Assembly: GCF_020509005.1 (NCBI RefSeq)
Contig: NC_063012.1
Span: forward strand, 10,912,001-10,976,000
From: Fulvia fulva
Taxonomy: Eukaryota; Ascomycota; Dothideomycetes; Mycosphaerellales; Mycosphaerellaceae
Direction: 5' to 3'
DNA: 64,000 nucleotides
Shown here in pieces: positions 50,561 to 61,818 of the stretch (its first letter is position 1; each line of letters opens with the position of its first letter). Below the pieces are notes generated by a model that was not told the DNA's origin, did not search any database, and saw only the letters and a list, made by a program, of their open reading frames with translations. The translations under genes and the position numbers were made by a program.

Positions 50561-51113
50561 TCACTGTCTGACGCTCCGTCTCTTCATCCGTGGAGTTCGT
50601 GGCGACCTTGGAGATCCTGGAGACCGTGAAAACTGCGGCGTCAACGGCGTCTGTGGCAGTTGAACAGGACGCTTCCACGCCTCAGCGACGACTTCGTAGA
50701 ACCAGCTCATACTCTCCAATGTAGTCGAGAAAGTCGATTGTGCCAATTGCGCTGCTTTGCCTTCTGACATGTTGACACCCTGTTGCCTGACCACCACTCC
50801 ATGGACCACCGGCAACAGAAAGGACGGCATCAATATCAAGATGGTATCGAAGGTCGGGCTGCCGCTGATATCGATGGACTTGCCAACCCATGTACACAGT
50901 CCAGTCCACTGCTATATGTCAGCTCAAGCTTGGTCAAGGCCATTGCATACTCACACCCAAGGCAGCCTTGAAACTCCAGATCACCCATTGTACCGCCCAC
51001 TCAAGATTCGTATCCGGATCAAAGTCGTCTTCGTCGTATTGTTTGCAGGTGTGATCAGTCCACACCCAGAGACCTTTGTCATTCTTTTCGTAGATCTTCA
51101 TATTCTCCGCCAT
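50561..51113 (-). CDS. Hypothetical protein, two exons
   Basis: Join complement(50561..50911, 50955..51113) gives 169 aa; the 43 bp intron has a GTGAGT donor and a CATATAG acceptor and is in phase 0. The N-terminus (MAENMKIYEKNDKGLWVWTD) is followed by an amphipathic segment (WAVQWVIWSFKAALG), and, after the join, a hydrophobic stretch TILILMPSFLLPVVHGVVV. The end is Pro/Ser/Arg-rich (FSRSPGSPRSPRTPRMKRRS). No family recognised. The frame is open upstream of the chosen Met, so the start is tentative. The intron is shorter than others here. Confidence 0.45.
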
Positions 51114-52080
51114 CTTCTGCCTTCTGGTTAAATATGCAGATTTCGATGATGTTGCTGCGCAAGCTGTGCCGACCGAAGTGGGAAGCGATAAAGAGCGGTT
51201 TTTGTCGTTTCCGGCAATGCTTGAGCCTGTATGCGCTCTTTGTTCGGCGTACGCCAAGAATCTAAAGACATCTTGGTGAAGAAGCACAAAGGAGTGTGTG
51301 TAAATCCGCGCGGCAGAAGACACGATCTGTCCGGGAGATGCGCACGGCATCACCAACTCAGTCCCAGTCGCTGAGACATTACCAAATGCTATCTGGTCGT
51401 CGTTAATCCCCTTCTGTCCTGAGTGTAAACATTGACTTCCCTCATCAAATCAAGGTATATAGCCCATCAAAACCCTGCTTCCATCAGCGATCAGTACTGA
51501 TCCAACAGCCTGCACGCATGCCTCATTGGCAGCGTGGCAAAGTGAGATGCGGTGAACACCATCCATGCAGACCGACCAAAGAGGACCGCGTTGATGGTGT
51601 ACATCAGCATCGGCTGTTAGATCGGTATCGATTGTTTTGCCAAGAGCTTGCCTTTTACTGTCCAGAAGTAACAATGCTGTGGGGGCTTGGTTCGGTACTT
51701 CCTTTGCCTATAACGAAGTGAGTGACAAATGTGCTTTTGGACGTAGAGTAGGAAATGAGTGCAGCATATAACGAAAAGGTGATAGGGGGACTGCAAAAAG
51801 AAGGAATGCTTGATATCATCAGTAGTATCAACAACAAACTCATACCAACTCCATCTCAAGAAACCCCAAAAAGATCACAATCACTTTCTTTCCGGTGTCC
51901 GCACGGCCATTCCCACCTCAATGACATCGCAACGCCCAAATGCAGTAACCAGAGTAATTACCCCCGAGTCCTGTGGCTGCGCGGTCTTGCCAAACTTCGT
52001 TATGCTTGACTCGCCCTCGAGGCGCCGCATACTGTACATGGGTTTCTTTCCCTTCAGTTCCCGTCTGTTCCAGACTCCAT
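51114..52080. other. Intergenic, no supported gene
   Basis: Between the hypothetical gene and the GH76 3' end. Short frames on both strands only; no repeat seen. Confidence 0.4.
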
Positions 52081-53488
52081 TTATGCCACCATCCACCAAG
52101 CTCCTCCAACAAGCCCGACCAACACCAAAGCAGTAAGGATACCCGCACCAGCGCGGTCGCTGGTAGTGATGGCTGCTTGTGGCGCGAGACTTCTGTCCCC
52201 GCCACTGCCGGCGGATGGGTCACCCTTTGATGTACCTCCAGTATCGTTACCGAGAGGTCCTGCCACGGCATCGATCAAGTTCGATTGGAAGACTTCGAGG
52301 GCGTTCATCTGTTGTCCGACTCCGAAGGTGTTGTCCCACGTATCTTGTGTCCACTTGGTACCGCAAGCAGTTCCGCTTTGATCGACTGGTGAGTTTCCGC
52401 TACAGGTCTTGGCGCAGGCTTGGGCGGATTGTTGGATCAGTGGCATGATGATGTCGTGGGTCCATGGCACGACTTTCGTGGTGGCGGCCATCCAGCGGGT
52501 CAAGTAGGCCTTGAAGGATTGCTGATCGATGTTGCAGTTGGAGGAGGGTTCGCAGGCTACTTCGTACATGACGTTGTTCTGGAAGAAGATGCGAGTGGTG
52601 GTGTCGAGGAGACCTCTCAGACGACCTTCCCACTTGGCTTGCTCGGCATCTTCGGTCTGGGGCCTGTTAGTGTGTGAGTGTTTCAATGCATGCGGCCATT
52701 CTTACCTTGTTCCACATGAGCGCTGCACCGTAGAGGAAGACTCCAGCGTTGTAAGACCACTGAATATGGTTGAACTCGGAACAGTTCAAGTTATCGTCGG
52801 AACCATCGAAAATCTGGTAAGAGTCGCTCATGAGGCCGACGTCAGTAACCCAGTCCCACATCCTGTTCGCCCAATCAAAGTACGTGGCGTTGTTGGTGTA
52901 GGCTCCCAGACGCGCCGCCAAGTTGAAGAAACAACCGTTGGAAATGGAGTTCTTGTAGTTGTACCCATTGTTGAAGGTGAAGATCTGCCACTTCAGGCCT
53001 CCTCCGCATGAGGTGTTGTCCCATCGGATAGCCTGAGAGTTGAAGACGGCCTGTGCCAACGCGAGCCATTGTGGTTCGTCGTCGGGCGGGTTGGGGTAGT
53101 TGACCTCTGCCGCCGACATGGCTGCCATGCCCCAGAAGGCCTGGTCGTCGTTACCCAGCGACTTGGACTGGTTGGGCGGCATGTAGTTGACATCCGGTCC
53201 GACCTGGAAGAGCAGGGCTTGTGTTGTGATGTCGTTGAATGTGTCGTCGCCCGTGTAGTACCAATAATCGACCAGCGCGCCAAACATGGCGCCTGCCTCC
53301 CACCAGTAGTATGGATCTCCCAGCAGACCGGGGATGAAGCCCGGCTTGTTTCCATTGTAGTATTTGACCATTCCCTCTGCTGCCGTCTTCGCCGCGGCCT
53401 TGATCGAGTCGGGCGATTGGAGGTCGAGGGTGATGGCGGCATTGGCGGTGCTTGCCAGCACGGCGCCGAAGAGCGTCGAAGGCTTCAT
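52081..53488 (-). CDS. DCW1: GH76 mannan endo-1,6-alpha-mannosidase, DFG5/DCW1 type
   Basis: Two exons, complement(52081..52656, 52706..53488), give 452 aa; the 49 bp intron runs from GTAAGA to CCCCAG. DFG5/DCW1 proteins are GPI-anchored and are thought to move GPI-mannoproteins from the membrane to wall glucan. A signal peptide ([12 protein letters not shown]) is followed by a GH76 barrel: [20 protein letters not shown], the paired Asp of [14 protein letters not shown] at residues 114-115, [20 protein letters not shown], and [18 protein letters not shown] before the intron. The end has a Ser/Gly-rich linker and a hydrophobic tail ([20 protein letters not shown]), a GPI-anchor signal. Length fits. 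The choice between DFG5 and DCW1 is arbitrary in filamentous fungi. Confidence 0.92.
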
Positions 53489-54257
53489 GTTGGTGGTATG
53501 ATCGCGGTAGAGTGCGTGTGTAGGGTGAGGTGGGCCTCAGTGGCCGGCGCGATGTTGCGCTCTTGCTGGGGTGAAGCGGCGGAGAGGGTGGCGCAGTCAG
53601 GAGCGTTTCAGCGCAAACAACTGGAACCGGTTGCACGAGCGAACAGCGGAGCGACGAGCGACGAGGAACTGCGGGGTTGCCGTGTATTCTGAGCGAGCGA
53701 CAGTGCAACGAGCGCAAGAATGTCGCACTGGAGTGGGTGTGAAAGAAGAGATTGATTGATTGATTGAGAGTAAGGAGAATGTCGTGTCTTCGTATACAGC
53801 TCGCCTTCTCGTCATCAACACGAAGGCTCCCGTCGCAATGCCAAGGACTAAGAGGGCAAATCGGGAAGTCGATTTAGGGCGACTCTCCCAGGACATGATC
53901 TGCATGCTCCAGATCTCCACACATCTTTGTGCAAGGATGGAGTCGATGGACTTCACCATATCCACTTTGCATAGATCCGGGACTGTGGGAATGCATGATG
54001 AGGATGCCAAATGGAGGGGATGGGCGATAGCTGCATTGGAAGATAGAACTACAGTTTCACGGCAGCACCCGCCTCGGCTGGTAGGCTATCAGAACACATG
54101 GGATGTGGCAATGCATTTGTCGAGGGCTATGTCACGAAACGAGCGCCTGTTCCAAACGCATTCATGATAGTCCAGTTTCTCTGCGTCCATCACTGAGAAG
54201 CCGCTCCAAGCGACTCGCTCCTCCAATTATTCATCCTGTCCTAGCACTTCGTTCCAC
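53489..54257. other. Intergenic, no supported gene
   Basis: Upstream region of the GH76 gene and downstream of the methyltransferase. Two overlapping frames of about 135 codons on opposite strands have no supporting feature. Confidence 0.4.
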
Positions 54258-56436
54258 CTAATCAAGCCCAATGTACTCTGGCTTCCAGGCAGCGACCACC
54301 TTATCATGCTCCCGCATGCTCTTGACCATCTCCTCGAAGATAACTTTGCCAACCATACTCGGCACAGCATTACCAATCTGGCGTCTGATCACATCCATCG
54401 CCTTGCTGTAGGCGAACTTGTGATGTGCGGGAAAGCCAGCGAGACAGGCAAGCTCACGCATAGTGAAAGTGCGCTCGCCATTTGGATGCAGGTCGCCTTC
54501 GCCACCACCGGTCGTGATGCACTGCTTCAATGGCTTGTTGGGGTTATACGGCGCGCCCTTGCGGTTGCCGTGTTTGCGCATGTGTTGGTCGTGCGAGTCC
54601 ATTCCAGGACGCACCATGTCGAGACGGTTCTTGATGGTGACGGGGCGTTGGAGGCCGGGGCCGTCGCCGTGGGTTGGTTGAGGGAAGGGTGGTAGTGGTG
54701 CGCCTGGGCTGTGAGGTTGTCAGTAAAAGGTATTAACTTGTTGGGGGATAGCAAGCTTACCAGGATGCGATGACGAAAAGACGCTTCCTTGGCTGCACGT
54801 TGCCGTAGCGGTCGCATTGAAGGACTCTCCATCTGACGTTGTAGTTCATGGCGGTCAATTGCTCGATGAGAGCCGCGAAGGAGTCTGGATGACGGGAGAA
54901 TAGGCCCTCCGTCTGTTCGAAGGTGACGACCCGAGGACGGGTGAGCTTGAGGATTGGTCCAACAGAGTAGCCAGTGGCCTCATTCGCATCGTCGTTGGGG
55001 CATGTACCGATCGGGCGGGTGTGCGCTGCCGAGTACGTTTGACATGGGAAGCTGATGTGGATCACATCCACACGCATCCACGATGCTGAGTTGCCACCGG
55101 TACAGAACGCGAAAATGTCTTGCTCGAGGACTCTGGCGCAGGGAAAGTTGAGCCTTAAGGTGCGACACGCGTCCTCCCAGTGATCAAGCAGGAAACTGTG
55201 CTTGAGTCCTGCTTGCTCAGCACTTCTACTCATACCGCCAGCTCCAGCACAGAAGTCACCAAAAGTGTAGCTATCTTCTTCTGCCAAGCCCGATAGGCTG
55301 TCGTGACGATCGCGAGTGGAACTGGGTCCAGAGATGGACTTTGTTTTGCGGACGGTGTATGTTGTGATGGTAGAGACGCTTTCACTGCGCTTGGTGAAGA
55401 CTCCGTCTCGATTGCGACGCTTCTTGATCTCGCGCATGATAGTCTCCTGCTGCTCCTCGGTGATCTCTTCTTCTGAATCGCTGGGAACGTAGATAGCTTC
55501 AAAGTTCCGCTTTCTCGCTGTACTAGACTCCGGCTCGTCCATGGTGAGATCGACGAAGGCGTCGGTCGGCGGCTCGCTCTTAACTGTAGTGGCCTTTTTG
55601 GAGTGGGGTTTTGCTGCTGTCGAAGCTGAGGAGCGAAGCTTCTGGGGACTTTCTTGTTCGCGCCATTTGAGATACTTTGCCACATCTGAAGTGCTCTTAT
55701 TCATGTCGGCCTCGGTCTCGGTCAGATGCATGATAGTGCCAGCCTTGACCCGCTGGTCCTTAAGGCTGTAGTACTCGACGTACTTCCATCTGACCACCAG
55801 CTCTGCTTGATCCTCAACTTGTTCATTGTTCTTGTAAACCCTGCCGCTATGGCGGTAGCTGAGGTCTGGGAACGTCATGTTGGTGAAAATGATTGTGCGA
55901 AGCTGAATGATGGATGCAAGCGGAACATCGATCAGGGAGCTGTCAAGAGAAGGATTTGAATCGTCGGTCGTGTCGTCGGGAAGCTGGATTACGACGGAAA
56001 GCTCGTTGCGGCTTTTCTTGAAGAACTTGTTCACACGGCGTGTGCGTCGCAGGAGTATGCCTCTAGCGAGAAGCTCTCCGGTAAAGTGATGTTTCACGAC
56101 TTGCGTGATACGGGCGAAGTCTCCGTCATCTAGCTCGACATTCGTGCCAGGCCGAATTGTAACGCCAGTTGGTGTCGTTGCGCTGTTCTGCTTGCGGTAG
56201 CCTGGAGGGACACCGAGAGGAGCTGCAGTGGATCTTGCCTTGACCTGGAACCTGCCAACTTCACCGGGAGTGAGCTGGCGCAGGTTGTCATCATCGTCCG
56301 CAGAGAGATCAATGGTGTCCTTGACATCGTTGAGATTGATGCGGTCAAAGAGGATCTGGATATCACCATCATCTTCTGACAAGTCGATGGGCGCCGAAGA
56401 ACTGCTGGCGGGGCCAGCGAAATGGTATCTAGTCAT
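54258..56436 (-). CDS. rid: RID-type cytosine-5 DNA methyltransferase homologue
   Basis: Two exons, complement(54258..54708, 54761..56436), give 708 aa; the 52 bp intron has a GTAAGC donor and a CTCACAG acceptor. Methyltransferase motifs appear in order: I FGDFCAGAGG (about 392-401), IV ISFPCQTYSAAH with the catalytic Cys at about 465, VI EQTEG (about 507-511), VIII QPRKRLFVIAS, IX GERTFTMRELACLAGFPAHH, X IGNAVPSMVGK. Motif VI reads EQT where most C5 enzymes have ENV. That substitution is known from the fungal RID/Masc1 group, which is needed for repeat-induced point mutation or MIP. The N-terminal 390 residues include a BAH-like part (DGDFARITQVVKHHFTGELL) and a basic, disordered linker. The frame continues upstream, but the first ATG is at 56436. 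Confidence 0.88.
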
Positions 56437-57833
56437 GGCGGCGGCAGTGGCGTGAGCTGCAGTTGGTGATTGTGTCGATCGTGAAGCAAGCTGAGAAGAA
56501 GTGCTGCTGGTGACAAGAAGCGGCACAAAGCCACTTGTTGTGTTGTGTTTTTTCTAGCAGTGTCTGTGATGTTCGCGCTGTCTTTGATATAAGACAACAA
56601 AGTGAGGTTGTGACAAGGTGCAAACGCTGCAGGCCGAGATTGCCGCTGTTTTTGATTAAGCTGTTACACAAAGTGAGCATGCTGGTACTTTCAGCATCAC
56701 TTTAGCGTACAACTGTCAACGGCCATGGTGGTGTTAGGTGAGATGGGTGAGGTCACGAAGGTGCGAGGAGATGAAGGACTCACATGGATAGCATGATGTT
56801 GTGTGCGTGACATGCATTCGCTGTCAGGCGAGAGGTGAAGTGAGAGAATGCCGCATACTTACGGAAGCCATGGCCACATCACTTGCGCTCCTGGGAACGT
56901 TCTCTGTAGGTGAAGCTGTGACATACGCTGGTCTCCCGTTGTGCCCATCACGCGAAGGGTCGTGGCTTGCCCAATGGCCTTAGCAAAAGTGCAGATTCAT
57001 GGTAGCAATGTCCGAGTGATGCCGTAGCAAAGCGCTGGGGGTGCAGTCGTATCCGTCAGGACAATCCGCTTCTTGCGTGCATCTGGGTCTGATCGGGAAG
57101 ACGTCCCTCCTGGATGCATCGCGTTCATTGCAAGCTGACGGGAGACCTTTTGATCGGATGCTGCTGACAGTCCAATACGTGGCGGAGAGACCTCATAAAG
57201 GTACCCAGATCATCTTCATAGCTGTCTGTCTGAGAGTCAGTGATATGCTCCGATGGCAACAAGTGAAGTCCACGAGCAGGACAACAATGACATGTGAATG
57301 TTGTTGTGGCATGGAGCAACGCGTGAAGTGATGGATCATGGAGGGAGAAGCTTTGTGCCCCTCCGTCCCGAGATTGTGGCTCGGCAATTGAGCCGACAGA
57401 GCTGTCTCTCACTTCGAGGGGCGAGGGTTTTCTACCACGATCTTAACAAAATGTCCATCTCACGTGCTGCTGCCTGTTCACGCGCTCCGAACGACCGCCA
57501 GCATGATATTGATCACCTAGATCAGCCACGAGACTTCTTCCCGATCGCAACGATCGAGCACAACCGCACGACCCCCCGCTGTCAACCACCCTGAAGCGGC
57601 GCGCAAGGCATAGACTGAAGGTAAGAACAGCCTCCGATCTCTTCCAGATAGCATGATGAGCCAGAGTATCCTTTATAGATGTTAGACTTGCGACTCTAAT
57701 GAGCGGACCAACTCTTTCTGACCTGCACACCTGACCCTGCACACCAGCTTGAAATTTTCTGAATAGCTCAAGGGCTGACCTTGCGCATAGCACAATACAA
57801 CTCTTCCGACAATATACATAGACTACCTTCACC
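56437..57833. other. Intergenic between divergent genes
   Basis: 1.4 kb between the methyltransferase and ADE4 starts. No gene supported. Short frames of about 100 codons on both strands have no features. Confidence 0.42.
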
Positions 57834-59624
57834 ATGTGCGGTATCCTAGCCGTCATCCTCGCCTCCATATCTGCAGATGCTGCACCAGAGTTGCACCAGG
57901 CCCTCTACTACCTCCAGCACCGAGGCCAGGACGCTTGCGGTATCGCGACATGTTCAAAAGGCGCCAAGATCTTTCAGTGCAAGGGCAATGGCCTCGCCTC
58001 CAAGGTGTTCAATGAGGGCAAGAGAGTGAAGGATCTCCCCGGATACATGGGAATTGGACACCTACGATACCCTACAGCGGGCAGCAGCGCAAACTCGGAA
58101 GCGCAGCCGTTCTACGTGAACTCGCCGTACGGAATCTGCTTCACACACAATGGCAACTTGATCAATGCCCCAGCGTTGAAGGAATATCTGGATCAGACAG
58201 CACACAGGCACATCAACACCGAGTCTGACAGTGAGCTGATGTTGAACATCTTCGCCGATGAGCTCAACGTTACGGGTAAAGCACGCGTCAATGCACAAGA
58301 CATATTTCGTGCGCTGGAAGCCATGTACGAGAAGTGCAAAGGCGGCTGGGCATGCACAGCTATGCTGGCTGGATTTGGCTTGATTGGTTTCCGTGACCCT
58401 CACGGCATCAGACCTATGGTCCTCGGCGAGCGACCTTCGCTGGACGTGAAAGGAGGCAAAGACTACATGATGGCATCTGAATCTGTGGCGCTTTCGCAAA
58501 ATGGCTATACCAACATTCGGGACATTTTGCCAGGGCAAGCAGTCATCATCGAGAAGGGCAAGGAGCCAGAGTTTCGGCAAGTCAGCCCCCAGCTAGACTA
58601 TGCGCCAGACATCTTCGAGTATGTGTACTTTGCCCGGCCAGAGAGCGAGATCGACGGCATTTCTGTGTACCGCAGTCGGCAGCTCATGGGGTACCGCCTT
58701 GCCGAGACCATCAAACAGCAGCTTGGCCAAGAAGTCATCAAGACCATCGATGCTGTCATCCCAATACCGGAAACAGCAATGGTGTCCGCATATGCTGTCA
58801 GCAAACACCTCAAGATTCCAGAGAGTCAAGGTTTCGTCAAGAATCGGTACATCTTCAGGACTTTCATCATGCCCAACCAGACTGCCAGGCAACGTGGTGT
58901 CCGCGCCAAGCTGAATGCCATCCCAATCGAGTTCAAAGACAAGAATGTGCTACTCGTCGATGACAGCATCGTCCGAGGTACCACTTCGCGCGAAATTGTC
59001 CAGATGGCAAGAGAGGCAGGAGCGAAGAAGGTCTACTTCAGCAGCTGCGCACCACCCGTAACACATTCGCACATCTACGGCATTGACCTCGCATCTCGGA
59101 ATGAGCTGGTAGCACACGGTCGCAATTCGAGAGACATTGCCGAACACATCGGCGCTGACGATGTGATTTACCAGAACTTGGACGATCTGATCTCGGCATG
59201 CGCTCAGGACAGTCCGCGTGATCCGAAGACGCAGCGCTTCGAGATCGGTGTCTTCTGTGGTAAATACGTCACGCCAGTTGATCAAGAATACTTTGATCAT
59301 CTGGAGCGGATCCGTGGCGAGACGAAGAAGATGAAGATGATGGAGAAAGCCGTGCAAGCCGTTGCGCAAGGCACAGCGTCACAGAAAGAAATCAAGATGG
59401 CCGTAAACGGCGTTGACGTCGATGATCATGGTGAGGTCGTCGCCCGCGACAGCGGCTCAGATGGCGAAGGCCGTCTGCCGAAGAAGGAGGTCCGTGGTCG
59501 AATTTCCCGTGGCAACAGCTTTGTCGCAGATTCGGCTCCTTCGAGACCGCAAAATGGGCAAGAGCGTAGTGAGAGTCAGGACGTTGCACTACACAACATC
59601 AATGATCATGGAGGCGAGTCGTAG
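57834..59624 (+). CDS. ADE4: Amidophosphoribosyltransferase (glutamine PRPP amidotransferase)
   Basis: Intronless, 596 aa. It catalyses the first committed step of purine synthesis: PRPP plus glutamine to phosphoribosylamine. The start is fixed by the N-terminal nucleophile, Cys2 of [11 protein letters not shown]. The glutaminase domain continues with [37 protein letters not shown] and [13 protein letters not shown]. The phosphoribosyltransferase domain has [31 protein letters not shown], and the PRPP loop [18 protein letters not shown] (about residues 380-397). The usual cytosolic enzyme ends near residue 500. The last 90 residues ([16 protein letters not shown]..., Ser/Gly/Arg-rich) are a fungal-type tail. 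Regulation is probably by purine feedback, as in the family. Confidence 0.96.
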   Translation: MCGILAVILASISADAAPELHQALYYLQHRGQDACGIATCSKGAKIFQCKGNGLASKVFNEGKRVKDLPGYMGIGHLRYPTAGSSANSEAQPFYVNSPYGICFTHNGNLINAPALKEYLDQTAHRHINTESDSELMLNIFADELNVTGKARVNAQDIFRALEAMYEKCKGGWACTAMLAGFGLIGFRDPHGIRPMVLGERPSLDVKGGKDYMMASESVALSQNGYTNIRDILPGQAVIIEKGKEPEFRQVSPQLDYAPDIFEYVYFARPESEIDGISVYRSRQLMGYRLAETIKQQLGQEVIKTIDAVIPIPETAMVSAYAVSKHLKIPESQGFVKNRYIFRTFIMPNQTARQRGVRAKLNAIPIEFKDKNVLLVDDSIVRGTTSREIVQMAREAGAKKVYFSSCAPPVTHSHIYGIDLASRNELVAHGRNSRDIAEHIGADDVIYQNLDDLISACAQDSPRDPKTQRFEIGVFCGKYVTPVDQEYFDHLERIRGETKKMKMMEKAVQAVAQGTASQKEIKMAVNGVDVDDHGEVVARDSGSDGEGRLPKKEVRGRISRGNSFVADSAPSRPQNGQERSESQDVALHNINDHGGES

Positions 59625-60004
59625 CATGATTGCATGAGGCGTACTCGGTGGGATATGGTTTGGGTGGACGGCTCGGGCGTTGGTAGATATGGCTTGGCTC
59701 GCTGCCTGGTGGCCTAGAGGCTAGTGAGCGTTTTCATTCTGCAGGTAGGCATACTCATATCATGTTTTGTTCTCGTTACAGTCTTATTGGATATCTGCTC
59801 CTGCCTCATGAGTCTTGAAACGCCGCTGATCTCATGACGCAAACTCACGATCTCCACAGTCTTGGCTATTGGCGGACATCTTCTGCTAACATTACCTCGA
59901 GCAACGAACACATAGCTTGGCTTATATTACGCGCAATACGAGCAAGGATTCTTGCCTCGCTACCGCCAACCAGCGGCGTCCATACTGCAGCATGAACGCC
60001 AACG
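59625..60004. other. Intergenic spacer
   Basis: 380 bp between ADE4 and the HET gene, both on the plus strand. No feature seen. Confidence 0.42.
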
Positions 60005-61384
60005 ATGCCGGAATTGTTCCGATACGACCAACCGCAGGAGGAAGCAACCATGCGACTACTTCACATCTACCCAGGTCAACAGAACGATGATCTCGAAGGA
60101 GACCTCATGCATCTGCCTTTACACGCGACTGGATCATTCGAAGCACTGTCGTACACATGGGGCACAAGAAGCATCGAGCAGTCCATTTACGTCGCCGGCA
60201 AACGCATATCGATAACTCCGAACTGTGCAGGTGCGATTCGCAGCCTTCGCCACCGCAATCGCGTACGAGTGCTGTGGATTGATGCGATATGCATCAATCA
60301 GAATGACAGTCATGAAAGAGCCGAGCAGGTCGGTATGATGGTTGAGATTTATGCTCGTGCTGAGAGGACTGTTGTCTACCTCGGAGCCGGGGATAACACC
60401 GTTCACGTCCTTAGGAACAAGGCCCAGATCAACCCTGGAAGTGGCATTGGATCGCAACTGGGTCAGCATGATCAGATCGAAGACGCAAAGGCTCGTTTAT
60501 TGGCGCGAGATTGGTTTCATAGAAGATGGATCATACAAGAGGTGCTTTTATCTAGAGACATTATTGTGCAAGTGGGATCACATGAGTTCACTTGGGCGGA
60601 GCTGGAGATATTGGATACTGGTAAGGAGATCGAGGTGACTCAACTTGCAAAGAAGTATCTTCACCCTTGCAGTTTGTCTACGACACAGGCACCGAACGGA
60701 CAAGACTGGGATCCGAAGGCCAAGGCAGCATGGGAAGAGATGTTCGAGCAAGGCGAGGTTGTCAGCATGGCTAAGCAGCGTGAGAGCACTGCAAATCTGC
60801 AAAGAGCCAACAAGTATCGCTCACCGCATACGGGTTTCCTGATGCCGCCACAGTTGTTCGATGTGCTCTGCAATACAAGTGACTTTGGGTGCAAGGAACA
60901 CCGAGATCGTGTCTTCTCCATCATGTCGCTATTCGCGACAAAGTCTGACATCCTACTGGATCATACTTGCAACGAGCAGGATATATACGACAGCTTGACG
61001 CGAGAGCTCATCGCGTTGGGTGACACACGCTTCTTGTGGCTCGAAGATCGAACAACCTGGCGACCAAGATGGCAAACAGCACTTTCCACCCTATCAACAT
61101 TCGTCCGCGAAAAAGGCCGTGCAGCAGCGCAGAACAGCTCAGCAACAGATATAGGTCGTCTGCAAAAAGAGCTCCAACTAGAGCGTCGCATCGGCATCCA
61201 TTCCTGCCCTTCCAAGATCATCTGGACAGCGCAAGGTATCCGCCTAGGTCGTATCTCAAACATTTCCACCCAGCCTTTCGAACACCGCCATATCATCCCA
61301 GGTGACTTGTCAACAGGTGACCCTCATCACCAATGCTGGACCTCAATCCTTAAAAGCCTCGCCCTCAAACCCTTCCCACACTAA
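60005..61384 (+). CDS. HET-domain protein, interrupted by an in-frame stop
   Basis: 459 codons up to a TAA. The HET domain is well kept: SFEALSYTWGTRSIEQSIYV, CAGAIRSLRHRNRVRVLWID, AICINQNDSHERAEQVGMMV, EIYARAERTVVYLGAGDN and RDWFHRRWIIQEVLLSRDII. Further on, QLFDVLCNTSDFGCKEHRDR and VFSIMSLFATKSDI are the usual second block. HET proteins trigger incompatibility reactions between genetically different hyphae. The frame reopens directly after the stop, in the same phase, with sequence that fits a HET C-terminus (see next entry), so this copy is probably truncated by a nonsense change. A second Met at 60050 (MRLLHIYPGQQ) is a possible start. Confidence 0.82.
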   Translation: MPELFRYDQPQEEATMRLLHIYPGQQNDDLEGDLMHLPLHATGSFEALSYTWGTRSIEQSIYVAGKRISITPNCAGAIRSLRHRNRVRVLWIDAICINQNDSHERAEQVGMMVEIYARAERTVVYLGAGDNTVHVLRNKAQINPGSGIGSQLGQHDQIEDAKARLLARDWFHRRWIIQEVLLSRDIIVQVGSHEFTWAELEILDTGKEIEVTQLAKKYLHPCSLSTTQAPNGQDWDPKAKAAWEEMFEQGEVVSMAKQRESTANLQRANKYRSPHTGFLMPPQLFDVLCNTSDFGCKEHRDRVFSIMSLFATKSDILLDHTCNEQDIYDSLTRELIALGDTRFLWLEDRTTWRPRWQTALSTLSTFVREKGRAAAQNSSATDIGRLQKELQLERRIGIHSCPSKIIWTAQGIRLGRISNISTQPFEHRHIIPGDLSTGDPHHQCWTSILKSLALKPFPH

Positions 61385-61801
61385 TCTGGCTCCCATCCCA
61401 TTTCCCATATCCACTACCGCAACCGCCAGAACCTCCCCTGGTATCACTCCTGGACGCTCGACCTCGTCTCCCGTCCCGACTCCATGGAGATCGATGATGA
61501 AAAAGTTCTCGCCCGCGCCTCTGCACACCACCACGGCCATGTCTCCTTCTGCAAAGAAATGTATCTCTTCCTCTGCGATACTGGCGTTCTGGCCGCCGCT
61601 CCCACTGGGATCCGTCGTGGTGATGTGCTGTACTTCCTTCCTGGGTTCAGTTGTCCGTTTGTGGTGCTGAGGGGGAGGAATGAGCAGTGGGAGATGGTGA
61701 GTTTAGCGTGGTTGGGACCGCTGAAGTTGGTGCCTAGTTGTTTTACGAGGAGGGGTATTGTTTTTGAGAGGGAGAGGTGGGAGGGGTTGAAGATTGTGTG
61801 A
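61385..61801 (+). pseudogene. Downstream remnant of the HET gene, same frame after the stop
   Basis: Immediately after the TAA at 61382-61384 the same reading frame stays open to 61801: SHIHYRNRQNLPWYHSWTLD, then GHVSFCKEMYLFLCDTGVLA, APTGIRRGDVLYFLPGFSCP, FVVLRGRNEQWEMVSLAW. Many HET proteins end with a segment of the type 'GxxPxGxxxGDxVxxLxGxxxPFVLR', which this matches. No splice sites of the right phase flank the stop. The likely reading is one ancestral gene of about 598 codons cut by a nonsense mutation. Stop readthrough is the less likely alternative. Confidence 0.6.
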
Positions 61802-61818
61802 TGTCGTGATGAGTGTGA

